DNA from: a virus
IMG/VR virus record: IMGVR_UViG_3300042430_001758
Location: 1-38,178 of that record
Strand: one strand, 5' to 3'
Length of the DNA: 38,178 nt
The translations under genes were made by a program, and so were the position numbers. The notes beneath the pieces are model-generated. The model was given only the letters and a program-made list of their open reading frames with translations. It did not search any database and was not told the origin of the DNA. Positions 7,496 through 15,534 of the stretch are shown one piece after another (positions within the stretch are counted from its first letter, which is position 1; the number at the start of each line of letters is the position of its first letter).

Positions 7496-7652
7496 TTTGT
7501 TTGTTCCGTATTAAACTGTTTTTATATTTACCAGGTTTGCGGGTTTGTGTGCGAGTAATTACTGCCCCCATTGGCTGTGCTATTGCAGCAACACTGCCGC
7601 TGCTAGTAGCACCAGCAGATGCGTTTTCTTTTATAAATTCACGTGCTCGCAT
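7482..7652 (-). CDS. 56-residue basic internal head protein candidate
   Basis: It runs from an ATG with a GGAGATAACAC ribosome site to a TGA inside the Dps start region. The N-terminus MRAREFIKE|N is the closest match in this window to the T4 capsid-targeting peptide MKTYQEFIAE|A. The remainder is a Ser/Gly/Ala linker, AAIAQPMGAVITRTQTRKPG, then a basic tail rich in K, R and N. Short, basic and with a predicted cleavage after residue 9, it is like T4 IPII/IPIII in style. It overlaps the upstream gene by 14 nt and Dps by 14 nt. Confidence 0.7.
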   Translation of the reverse strand: MRAREFIKENASAGATSSGSVAAIAQPMGAVITRTQTRKPGKYKNSLIRNKQNARR

Positions 7653-7935
7653 GTGTTATCTCCAGCGTTTCGTCGTCAATCCAACTACCCGGCCCAGTTT
7701 CAATTTTGCGATTTCTCACTTTGAATTTGGTCTTGACAGGCCCAGCAGATTTGACTCGTATTTTATATTGCCCTGGTGGCGCTTGAATCTGCAGCATTTC
7801 TACCAGAAACACGTCGTGCCAAATATAGGTACGCTCTGTAAATAATTCGTCGTTGACAAATACTCGATAGATCGGAGGAGTTCCTTCCCAGTCGCAGAAT
7901 ATATCAAATGTTACCTTTACAAATTCGGTGTGCAT
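7639..7935 (-). CDS. Conserved hypothetical beta-rich phage protein
   Basis: 98 residues. The sequence is mostly alternating beta-strand (VKVTFDIFCDWEGTPPIYRV, IRVKSAGPVKTKF, DETLEITH) and resembles a small beta-sandwich like carbohydrate-binding modules. It is the first gene of the Dps/polyprotein unit and has a late-promoter-like box immediately upstream. It may be a structural or virion-decorating protein; no direct evidence. Confidence 0.65.
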   Translation of the reverse strand: MHTEFVKVTFDIFCDWEGTPPIYRVFVNDELFTERTYIWHDVFLVEMLQIQAPPGQYKIRVKSAGPVKTKFKVRNRKIETGPGSWIDDETLEITHAST

Positions 7936-7939
7936 TTGA

Positions 7940-7947
7940 TATTTAGC
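7940..7947 (-). promoter_or_regulatory. Weak late-promoter-like box upstream of the 98-aa gene
   Basis: The minus strand reads GCTAAATA, a 6/8 match to the T4 late box TATAAATA, four bases before the ATG at 7935. No ribosome site lies between, so a transcript from here would be nearly leaderless. Confidence 0.35.
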
Positions 7948-7984
7948 AAAAATGTATCTATATATTTGTACCTGATCACACTTA

Positions 7985-7992
7985 TATAAGTA
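7985..7992 (+). promoter_or_regulatory. Late-promoter-like box upstream of the radical SAM gene
   Basis: TATAAGTA matches the late consensus TATAAATA 7/8. It would place the start near 7998, giving a 13-nt leader that contains an AAAGGA ribosome site (7999-8004). It overlaps the perfect palindrome ACTTATATAAGT (7980-7991). Confidence 0.45.
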
Positions 7993-8010
7993 TTCAGCAA
8001 AGGATACATT

Positions 8011-8886
8011 ATGGCTGAACGCATACTTATAGATCGACTAGAATTTTATATTACAAATGTCTGTAACTTGACTTGCAGCGGGTGCAATCGTTACAATAAT
8101 TATAAATTTTCTGGTCATTGGCGCTGGGCAGATGCTGAACCTATACTGACACAGTGGGCAGAAAAGATTGAAATAAGACATCCGGTAATACTGGGAGGTG
8201 AACCCTTGTTGAATCCTGACATTGTAGATTGGATTACTGGCCTTAGACGCTTGTGGCCCCGTCTCAGTGGAGTACAGGTTCAAAGCAACGGTACTAGATT
8301 GGATCTAGTACCTGGGCTGTACGATGCAATAAATCATGACAACTGGATTGGGATTAGTCTACACTCTGTAGAACACAAAGAAACGTTGTTTACTCGTATA
8401 CGCAATTTTTTAAAACATCCAATAGCAGAAACAGAAAATCCCAACCATCCTGTCGGTAGCCGATATCAATTTATTGATGCCGATCAAAAATATATTCATG
8501 TTTGGGTCAACAATATTTTTTCTCAAAGCAACATTATTGAACAGGCCAACGGACGTTTTGGATTGTACAATAGCAATCCAGAAATAGCACATGAAGTCTG
8601 TGCTTATCGCAAATTTAAAAACTATCACATGATTCGGGGGCGTATATACAAGTGTGGACCTGTAGCACTGATGCCAGAATTCGACGACCAGTATCAGTTC
8701 GATTTATCAGATGAAGATCGCGTAATCATGAGAGGCTATCAAGGTTTAGGAGTAGACGAGTTTGATCAGCGTGGTCAAGAGTTTATGGACAACATTGATT
8801 CTGTGGTCCCACAATGTAAATTTTGTCCCGAAAGTTATGATTACAAACCCATTGTTTTTACCAATCTAAAACCTAACAAGATTTAG
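8011..8886 (+). CDS. Radical SAM enzyme with a probable second Fe-S cluster site
   Basis: 291 residues. C18xxxC22xxC25 (CNLTCSGC) is the radical SAM 4Fe-4S motif, and GGEPLLNPD at 72-80 is the GGEP SAM-binding motif. Four more cysteines near the C-terminus (C197, C215, and C269xxC272 in QCKFCPE) look like a SPASM/twitch-type auxiliary cluster. Substrate unknown; such proteins modify peptides, sugars or nucleosides. It stands alone on the plus strand between two minus-strand head/internal-protein units, with its own ribosome site AAAGGA and a late-like box. This isolated position fits a recently acquired gene. Confidence 0.88.
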   Translation: MAERILIDRLEFYITNVCNLTCSGCNRYNNYKFSGHWRWADAEPILTQWAEKIEIRHPVILGGEPLLNPDIVDWITGLRRLWPRLSGVQVQSNGTRLDLVPGLYDAINHDNWIGISLHSVEHKETLFTRIRNFLKHPIAETENPNHPVGSRYQFIDADQKYIHVWVNNIFSQSNIIEQANGRFGLYNSNPEIAHEVCAYRKFKNYHMIRGRIYKCGPVALMPEFDDQYQFDLSDEDRVIMRGYQGLGVDEFDQRGQEFMDNIDSVVPQCKFCPESYDYKPIVFTNLKPNKI

Positions 8887-8912
8887 GTATTTGTTGATAG
8901 CCTAACAATTGT

Positions 8913-9122
8913 TTATCGTAGTTTGATTTCTCGAGGTTGCCCCATCAGTATGCCGGGTACATTGTATTGTACTTGCACTATCTTGCGAGCCATTTGTGGA
9001 TTTAAAGCCATTACAGTGGTAAAGGTATTGGTCATGCCGCCGCCGAGGATTGGAATCTTAATACGTATCTCATAAGTCTTGAGCTTGGATTTCTTGGGTT
9101 GGGCAATTTCTATTAGTCGCAT
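8913..9122 (-). CDS. Small basic protein with MRLIEIA leader
   Basis: 69 residues. It starts MRLIEIAQPKKSKLKTYEIR, reminiscent of the MRxxEF leaders but without a clear cleavage Glu followed by a small residue. The rest is beta-rich with a helix (NPQMARKIVQVQYNVPGILM) and few acidic residues. It follows the acetyltransferase gene by 4 nt. Function unknown; possibly another packaged protein. Confidence 0.6.
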   Translation of the reverse strand: MRLIEIAQPKKSKLKTYEIRIKIPILGGGMTNTFTTVMALNPQMARKIVQVQYNVPGILMGQPREIKLR

Positions 9123-9126
9123 GGTG

Positions 9127-9684
9127 TTATTTACCAGACTTCATGTTGGCACACCAATGGTACATCTTTGCACGTTCTCCGGATGCTGCTTTGGCTCGTT
9201 TGCGTAGACTAGTAACTGATCCGTTGCAGCTGGCACCGGCACGTTTGACACGCCCAGGACGGCTTTTACCTTTAACTTTGCCATCTGCAAAGTTTTCATT
9301 CAACGAAGTGTTTAAGAACTGTTCGCCTGCGCCTGTGACATACCAATAACCATCATCATCTACAATGTAGCCATTGCTGCTTAAACTGTCTAACACGTTA
9401 TCGTAAGCAGTAGTTCGCGATTCATCTTCTTGAAAATCCATTCCTAATTGTGCTGCTGTATAAATGGCATGCAGCACTAGAATTTTACCTAGTCCTTGAC
9501 TACGAAATTCTGGGTCAATCTCTGCAATGCTACGGCCGGTGGCAGCATTGTATTGATACACTCCAACTGGTTCCCCATTCACTGTCATTTCTGTAGCAAA
9601 ATTATTGCGACTTTTTTTAACTCGAAAGGCAATCTTTTTATTGCCATCTGCAAAGTTTTCGATTATGAATTCGCTAGCTCTCAT
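9127..9684 (-). CDS. GNAT acetyltransferase fused to a basic Cys module, with two internal cleavage-like sites
   Basis: 185 residues. The leader MRASEFIIE|N is followed by a GNAT fold: beta strands to residue 56, then the acetyl-CoA loop FRSQGLGK (residues 60-67) and helix LVLHAIYTAAQLG. After the domain, TSLNE|NFADGKVKGK (residues 126-140) repeats the ENFADG sequence found right after the leader (residues 9-14). The last 50 residues are Lys/Arg-rich with two cysteines (ASCNGS, YHWCANMKSGK). Both LNE and IIE fit gp21-type specificity (L/I-x-E). Inferred: packaged enzyme released by protease, plus a separate DNA-binding-like peptide. Acceptor of the acetyl group unknown. Confidence 0.75.
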   Translation of the reverse strand: MRASEFIIENFADGNKKIAFRVKKSRNNFATEMTVNGEPVGVYQYNAATGRSIAEIDPEFRSQGLGKILVLHAIYTAAQLGMDFQEDESRTTAYDNVLDSLSSNGYIVDDDGYWYVTGAGEQFLNTSLNENFADGKVKGKSRPGRVKRAGASCNGSVTSLRKRAKAASGERAKMYHWCANMKSGK

Positions 9685-9687
9685 GTG

Positions 9688-12600
9688 TTATCTCATTACC
9701 GGATATACTTCCAGGTTCCCATCAAATCCGGTACGTTGGGCCCACTCACGTGCTACTCGGTTGGCATCACTTTGACTGTTACCAACACCGCTGAATCTAT
9801 AAACTTCTCGGTTCAGTCCATCCACTACTTTCCATTCACCGGAGAACTCACCACCAGTCTGTTGTGCTGCCGGAAAATTCTGAGGTTCTGTCTGGATCGG
9901 TGGAAAGTTCTGTGCTATGTCAAGTGGCACTTCAGGGATAGAATTGGACCGTGGCTCAGTAAATGCTGGACGAGGTTCGCCTATTGTGGCCCTAATAGGT
10001 GCAGCATTTAGTATCTCGGGTGGTACACCCGATATATGATCCAACCACACAGTACGACGCTCTATACCCTGAGCAGTGGTCCATTCACGTGCTGCTTCTA
10101 TCGCTGCCCTGTTGTTTGGAGCCGAAAATCTGTGCAACACTGCTCCTCTGCCTTCGGCGCCTTCTCTTTGTCGCAACACATAGTTGCCACGAGGATCATC
10201 TGCCACTGGAGCATTGAGTTGATCTGTCTGTGGAGTCTGTGTAGGAGGTGCAGTAGGTGCTGTGGCTAAAATCTCTGCTGGTACATTTTCGACGTGAGCC
10301 AGATGCACGGATGATTTCTCAATCCCACGTGCCTCTATCCATTGTTTTGCTTGTTCTATGGCAGCACTGGTACCAGTGGCACTAAATCTATGTAGTACAG
10401 AACCTTGGGGTTTTCCTTCAGAATCTTTACTACGTATCACATAATTGCCGTCGGGATCGTAATCTGTTGAAACTTTTCCGCTGGCTTTTTGTCGTGCCAC
10501 GTCACGACTGTACTGTATCTTTTTAATAAAGCCTTTGAGTTCTGACTTGGGCAACTCACCTGCTACAAAACGACTGAATACGGCAATGGCATCATTGTCA
10601 AGGCCGGGCACAACTTCTGTACGTTTTGTACCGGTCCGAGGATCCGTAATCTCTTGTGTTTTGACATCAGTCAGCATCTTGTACAGCTTCTTGGCATATT
10701 CTGGCTTGTCAGCTGCAGGATTCATAGCAATGTCCATGGCACGAGCATAACGCATCAAGGTATTTTGGATTTTATCCATGTCTTCGAAATAGTTGCTGCC
10801 GCCAGCTGATCGGAATTCGATGTATTTGCTCTTGGGATTGATACTGGTGTATTTGCCAAAGCCTGAAGGACTGGCTAAAGCACGTGAAGCAAACTGATCT
10901 AAATGCTTGCGCATGGCAGACATAACAGTCTCGGCATCAACCTTGCCTTTCTTGTCACGAATCTTGCTGATGGCACTCTTGGCGTAAGTGTTGGCTTCAC
11001 GTCCAAACTGCTTCAACACATACTCGTCGCCCAAGAACAAGGCCAGTTTTGTGTAATCCAGCATGTTTCCTTCGTGCTCGGGCATGCTGACACTCATGTG
11101 GAAACCAGTAGAGCTATTGGCATAAGCACCATTTTCTTCAGCCCACTCAAAAAACTTGGGCAGGATTTCCAGAGTTTTTGCTAGTGGCATAGGTGGACTC
11201 ACAATCTCCACTGGCATGTTGGCATCATCGTCGGCATCTAAGCTGCCGTCGGGTTCAAAAATCCAAGTACTTGTGTCACGAGTAGCACCGTGATAACCTG
11301 TGCTGACAGTGGTTGTAACATCTAACTTATCTGCCAAGTCATCAGCTAACCGTTGTGCTGCGTCTTCGTTGAATCCACCTTCGGAGCTGCCACCCGTCAT
11401 GGTCATGTGTGGCCATGTGACGTCAAAGTTGTAGGCTATATCACTCATGCTGCGCCAACCTCGATCACGCAACCAGTCGCTTTCGGACCGGTCCCAGTTT
11501 TCTCTAAATTCGTCCAAGGCACTTTCAAAGTCGCTGTTCTGTTCTGCTATGGCCATCTCTACACGTTCATCCAGCTGTCGTTCGACTTCTTGTTCGGCAC
11601 CCACATATTCTTCTACCAAGTCAGCATCAGCGGCAGTACCAGTGCCTTTAACCCGTCGTTCCATGGCTGCCAGTATCTCTTTCACACGGTCTTCTCTGTA
11701 TTCATCATCTAACGCACGTTCAATAAGGTCTTCTTCGTCCCAGTCATTGTCTTGAATCCATTCACGTACAGCAACAGGTGCATCAAACTCATCATACAGG
11801 GTCTGGTCATACCATTCCATATAGTCTTGCTCTAATGCCGCTTTTGTTTGGCGTGTCATGCCCTCAGCAAAATCGCCTGAGTCAAAAAAGTCTTCAATGT
11901 TCTCAAGGCTGTAGGCACGGGGATCATAGCTGTAGTCAGCTTCCCATTCGCCTTCTTCTTCGTCGCCGCCGATGCCAGTAAACACTAACTCAGCTTCAAA
12001 GCCGGCTTTCATGCCTGCAGCGGCTTCACTGTTGGCAAAGGACCGCAGGGCACTGGGACTCATGGCCACTTCTTCCAGCTCTTGTTCTTGTTCACTGACC
12101 AAAGGAAATCCTAAACCTTCTTTGACTAATTGTAACTTGCGTGTGAGTTCTTCAACAAGGCCATTGGTCCGGGCAGTAGGTGGTGTACCGGCAGCAGTAG
12201 TCTTCCAACCCAGCTTGGCAGCTTGACGTTTGGGTTCACCAGGTTTGATATCAACTGTGACAGCCATGCTGTAGCGTGGATCGCGAGCTTCTTTATCGTT
12301 GACAGGAATATAACCCGAAGCTTCTGCTACAACCTGTTGGCCATAATGTTCTCCGCGTATGGCTCGGTCAACATAATCATCACTGACCGGTTGTTCTAAA
12401 TCTACCTGAACTCCCAATTGTTTTGCCAATTTTAATATTTGAGATCGTGTTGAACGATCTTTGTATATTGCAGCCAAACTGCACTGACCTTCGCTGTATT
12501 CACTTTGATCTTGCAACAATGGTATTACACCTGGAATCTGTTGTAGTCCAAGATGCATTTGTTTTTGTAACTCAGGATCTGTAGCGTCAGGAAATTCAGG

Positions 12601-14091
12601 GTTGGCACATACAAATTCTATTTCTTTGTAGTCACTTTTGCCCGAGCCCTCTGCCAAGGCTTTCTTGTCAAACATGCCAGGATTCTGTTCACCATAACTA
12701 CGCATCAACACACCAGCTTTAGCATTGGCTTCATTTTCCCATTCACTGCCAGTGTCGCCAGCATGATACGGCATGGGTTCAATTTCGTCTTGACGGCGAT
12801 GCACTAACTCATGTGCTAGTGTACGCATGATATCCATGGGATGACGATTGGCCACAGATAATACTAATGTTTTAATCTCAGGGATATAACGCCCAAATGT
12901 AGCATTACGCTTTGACCATTCTGGATCTCGCTTTAATTGAATCTTAGGAGGATTCTCTATGCCTAATTTCTCACTGCAAAATGCAGCAAACTTTTCTAAC
13001 TGTGCTTGTATATTGTCAGCACCTTCGTTTACTTTAAATTCTGTTTCGCGATCCAGTTTCTTGCCAGCTGGGTCAATATCGTGTGTCTTTAGTCCTAGTC
13101 TTTCTAACTTCTTGATATACTTGTGTTCTAAAGGTTCGCTGCCAAAATTTATGATAGTCTGTGGTGCGCCTTGACCGTACATCTTGGGATTAGCATGATC
13201 CAGGTCACTGATGTCTTGACCCAGCTTGTACCAGTCGTATGTGTCCGACACATCGACTAGCACAGTGCCTGCTGGCATTGTCGGCTTGGACTCAGGACCA
13301 GGCGGCTCTTCATTGGGATGCCAGTCTTCCATAGGATTAAGGTCTTTGAAACCAAACTTGAATGGTTTCTTTTCCTGGGTTTCGTCTACACTGAGTTCTC
13401 GATCTTTGGCAGCTAATCGTGCTGCCCGCAATTGATCTAGGGTGCCATTGCTGCGCAGTATTTTAAAGGCCAAATTCTCAGGCCCAAACTCACCTGTTTG
13501 ATCTAGACCAGCCTGTCTGAATTCGCGTACTTTTTTACTGAGTGTTTCTAGATGTCGGGTATCGCCGGATTTGATAGCAGCTTCGATACGTTGGCCTAGG
13601 TCTTCGTATTTGCTCTTTACTGAAATGTCGTCTACTTCAGGTTTACGTCTCTTGGGTACACTAATCCATTCGTTGTTGAGAACCGAATAAATGCCTTGAC
13701 TCTTTGGATCTTCGTTGGCGTTTTGTACATAAAGCTCTACATCATATCCGCCAATTTTGAAATTGTGTTGATCATTGTACTGATATTTTTTGGCATCAAA
13801 CAGTTCGCGATAAACTTCGCTGGCATCTGCCCGGGGCAAGTCTGCCACTAGATGTAAATCAATGTCGCTGTGATCTGTGTAGGTGTAAGCTGCGTTACTG
13901 CCACTAATAGTGATGTCTTTGACTTCTAAGTCTAGACCCAGAAACTCTTTGAAGTCTTCGGCAATGGCCAATAGTTTTTGGCGAACCTCGGGCAGGAGGT
14001 GCTCGTCTGATCCCCAAATACGTGGGTTAAGAGAGTTGTGAAATTTAATAGCATCGCTAAGGCGATAATCTTGTAGCTCTTTGATGTCCAT
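9688..14091 (-). CDS. 1467-residue multi-enzyme protein: nucleotidyltransferase, metallopeptidase, amidoligase, C-terminal repeats
   Basis: Domains in order. Residues ~55-125: nucleotidyltransferase of the pol-beta superfamily (GSNAAYTYTDHSDIDLHLV, 64-82; D76, D78 and D117/E119 as likely metal ligands). ~360-475: metallopeptidase with HELVH (427-431) and a downstream Glu near 452-454. ~483-660: two unrecognised modules (one YIPVNDKEARDPRYS). ~695-1140: amidoligase-like fold, with GFEAEL (697-702), FEPDGSLDADDD (945), EIVSPP (962), TGFHMSVSMP (995) and FRSAGGSNYFED. ~1212-1466: three related repeats. V/L/A-x-E|G/A sites fall between domains: VNE356|G, LAE481|G, VAE590|A, VKE658|G. The N-terminus MDIKELQDYR is not an MRxxEF leader. 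It sits with GNAT and glycosyltransferase genes. Role inferred: ejected effector precursor. Virulence-type tail or capsid protein is the alternative. Confidence 0.8.
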   Translation of the reverse strand: MDIKELQDYRLSDAIKFHNSLNPRIWGSDEHLLPEVRQKLLAIAEDFKEFLGLDLEVKDITISGSNAAYTYTDHSDIDLHLVADLPRADASEVYRELFDAKKYQYNDQHNFKIGGYDVELYVQNANEDPKSQGIYSVLNNEWISVPKRRKPEVDDISVKSKYEDLGQRIEAAIKSGDTRHLETLSKKVREFRQAGLDQTGEFGPENLAFKILRSNGTLDQLRAARLAAKDRELSVDETQEKKPFKFGFKDLNPMEDWHPNEEPPGPESKPTMPAGTVLVDVSDTYDWYKLGQDISDLDHANPKMYGQGAPQTIINFGSEPLEHKYIKKLERLGLKTHDIDPAGKKLDRETEFKVNEGADNIQAQLEKFAAFCSEKLGIENPPKIQLKRDPEWSKRNATFGRYIPEIKTLVLSVANRHPMDIMRTLAHELVHRRQDEIEPMPYHAGDTGSEWENEANAKAGVLMRSYGEQNPGMFDKKALAEGSGKSDYKEIEFVCANPEFPDATDPELQKQMHLGLQQIPGVIPLLQDQSEYSEGQCSLAAIYKDRSTRSQILKLAKQLGVQVDLEQPVSDDYVDRAIRGEHYGQQVVAEASGYIPVNDKEARDPRYSMAVTVDIKPGEPKRQAAKLGWKTTAAGTPPTARTNGLVEELTRKLQLVKEGLGFPLVSEQEQELEEVAMSPSALRSFANSEAAAGMKAGFEAELVFTGIGGDEEEGEWEADYSYDPRAYSLENIEDFFDSGDFAEGMTRQTKAALEQDYMEWYDQTLYDEFDAPVAVREWIQDNDWDEEDLIERALDDEYREDRVKEILAAMERRVKGTGTAADADLVEEYVGAEQEVERQLDERVEMAIAEQNSDFESALDEFRENWDRSESDWLRDRGWRSMSDIAYNFDVTWPHMTMTGGSSEGGFNEDAAQRLADDLADKLDVTTTVSTGYHGATRDTSTWIFEPDGSLDADDDANMPVEIVSPPMPLAKTLEILPKFFEWAEENGAYANSSTGFHMSVSMPEHEGNMLDYTKLALFLGDEYVLKQFGREANTYAKSAISKIRDKKGKVDAETVMSAMRKHLDQFASRALASPSGFGKYTSINPKSKYIEFRSAGGSNYFEDMDKIQNTLMRYARAMDIAMNPAADKPEYAKKLYKMLTDVKTQEITDPRTGTKRTEVVPGLDNDAIAVFSRFVAGELPKSELKGFIKKIQYSRDVARQKASGKVSTDYDPDGNYVIRSKDSEGKPQGSVLHRFSATGTSAAIEQAKQWIEARGIEKSSVHLAHVENVPAEILATAPTAPPTQTPQTDQLNAPVADDPRGNYVLRQREGAEGRGAVLHRFSAPNNRAAIEAAREWTTAQGIERRTVWLDHISGVPPEILNAAPIRATIGEPRPAFTEPRSNSIPEVPLDIAQNFPPIQTEPQNFPAAQQTGGEFSGEWKVVDGLNREVYRFSGVGNSQSDANRVAREWAQRTGFDGNLEVYPVMR

Positions 14092-14675
14092 TATGTATTT
14101 ATTCGAAAAGGTTTTGCAGTGGTAGATGGACCACGTCGCGAGTTAAGTTCAACCAAATTCCAATCCCAGTGCTGCCAATGTACAAACTGTGTCCCTATAC
14201 ACTTGTCACTGGGTTTGACTTCTGTTGCTTGAATACCTGCAATCAGCGCAGCAGCCTGTTGAGGATTTAGCGCATAGGCATGTGCACCTTTGCTCCAAGT
14301 TCCTGTGGTGCCTGTTTTAGTACCGCGATCTTGGTGAAATTTTTGTATACCTAGTGATAAATCTAACTGGGGCATAGGGCCTCTTACAACAGCATCAGTT
14401 TCCAATACAACAATGGGTTCATTTAACTCTATACATCTGTGCCATAATCGCCAATGGCTAAAAAAACAGCCTTGGGCTCCAGGACGTTGATATATTTTGG
14501 TATTGGGATTAAGATAAAGCCCTGCACGTTTATAGTCCGGGGCTGTTACAGCAGTGCCTAATGTGGCTGGGAATGGCTCTGCTGACCATCCCCATTTTTG
14601 ACAACTGGAGATGCAGTCTTGTAATAATTTTTTACTGTGATCAGTATCTAAAGTTATTATATAAGACCGCATCAA
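14091..14675 (-). CDS. Glycosyltransferase family 25-like protein
   Basis: 194 residues. MRSYIITLDTDHSKK at the start, GAQGCFFSHWRLWHRCIE in the middle, NEPIVVLETDAV (the acidic metal-binding motif) and GAHAYALNPQQAAALI match the GT25 (LPS galactosyltransferase) pattern. It would transfer a sugar from a nucleotide donor. Two consecutive Met codons begin the frame. It overlaps the 1467-aa gene as TAATG and follows another glycosyltransferase by 5 nt, so the two probably act on the same glycan or protein. Confidence 0.8.
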   Translation of the reverse strand: MMRSYIITLDTDHSKKLLQDCISSCQKWGWSAEPFPATLGTAVTAPDYKRAGLYLNPNTKIYQRPGAQGCFFSHWRLWHRCIELNEPIVVLETDAVVRGPMPQLDLSLGIQKFHQDRGTKTGTTGTWSKGAHAYALNPQQAAALIAGIQATEVKPSDKCIGTQFVHWQHWDWNLVELNSRRGPSTTAKPFRINT

Positions 14676-14680
14676 TTGGC

Positions 14681-15496
14681 TTATTGCGCAGGGCTGTCTT
14701 CGTTAGATGCCAACACAACCGGCTCAGGCATCACAGCTGGTTCTGCAGCTGGTATTTTGTCTACCACTGGTTTAGCTTGCTGCAAGGCTTCGAACAGTTT
14801 TTCTTGTGCTGCAAAATCAAACACATAAGATCCCACGTGTCGTAACAATACTCTGGTATCTACCCAAATTTTGCCACCAAGATCACGCCAATTTTCGCAG
14901 AATGTCCAGTCTTCGCTGTAATATCGATTTTCGCGAACTGCAGTGTCATAGTAAGTGCGCAAGTGTTGATCTAACTCTTTGGGCAAGCCAATGTCATTGT
15001 TAAAAGGCTTAACTGCAGGATGTGCATTGAGTTTTTCAAACACATGACGTTTGACCAACATGAACCCTGTACCGGTCTTTGAAACTTCTTGTAAATTGTC
15101 CGGTCCAGTTTCGGCTCCTTCGAATCCATTTACTACCCATTTAATGGGCAGAGTCTTCATGGGATATAGGCCGCCGATCACATCAACATCACGATTTAAC
15201 AAGGCCAATAAATGCCAAGGTTCCCAGCCAATGTCAGCATCAACAAACATCAAGTGAGTTGAATCAGGATTATTGAGGAATTTGGCTACCAGAGTATTTC
15301 TGGCTCTGCTAATCAAACTTTCATTTGTCATGGTTTCTATAGTCCAATCAATGCCTAGTTGACGGCAAGTGTTGGCCCATTTGATATAGCTCATGAAAGT
15401 TTGTTCTGTCAACATGCCAGAGTAGCATGGCATACAAATATGAACTCGGGTAGTGCGTAAGTAATCTACATTTACTGTGATTTGCTGGTCAGACAT
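14681..15496 (-). CDS. GT-A type glycosyltransferase
   Basis: 271 residues. The N-terminal RVHICMPCYSGMLTEQTF, then SLISRARNTLVAKFL and HLMFVDADIGWEPW, contains a DxD-type metal/nucleotide-sugar site (VDADI). KTGTGFMLVKR and YYSEDWTFCENW match a family common in aquatic phages. The last 35 residues are Ala/Pro/Glu-rich and probably disordered. An AAGAGGA ribosome site precedes the ATG and a late-promoter-like box lies 24 nt upstream. Acceptor unknown. Confidence 0.8.
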   Translation of the reverse strand: MSDQQITVNVDYLRTTRVHICMPCYSGMLTEQTFMSYIKWANTCRQLGIDWTIETMTNESLISRARNTLVAKFLNNPDSTHLMFVDADIGWEPWHLLALLNRDVDVIGGLYPMKTLPIKWVVNGFEGAETGPDNLQEVSKTGTGFMLVKRHVFEKLNAHPAVKPFNNDIGLPKELDQHLRTYYDTAVRENRYYSEDWTFCENWRDLGGKIWVDTRVLLRHVGSYVFDFAAQEKLFEALQQAKPVVDKIPAAEPAVMPEPVVLASNEDSPAQ

Positions 15497-15519
15497 AACA
15501 TCCTCTTAAATTATGTGAG

Positions 15520-15527
15520 TATTTAAT
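15520..15527 (-). promoter_or_regulatory. Late-promoter-like box upstream of the GT-A glycosyltransferase
   Basis: The minus strand reads ATTAAATA followed by C (T4 late consensus TATAAATAC). With the T4 spacing the transcript would start at 15514 and have an 18-nt leader holding the AAGAGGA ribosome site of the gene at 15496. Confidence 0.5.
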
Positions 15528-15534
15528 GGAGATG

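Noticed and set aside
7396-7845. 149-codon open frame on the plus strand
   Set aside because: Runs across three coupled minus-strand genes with recognisable products; shadow of codon bias.
9496-10011. 171-codon open frame on the plus strand
   Set aside because: Antisense to the GNAT gene and the C-terminus of the 1467-aa gene; no ribosome site, no recognisable motif.
14096-14103. AATAAATA box before the 1467-aa gene
   Set aside because: It is made of the last codons of the GT25 gene (CGA ATA AAT ACA TAA); overlap by TAATG explains it better than a promoter.
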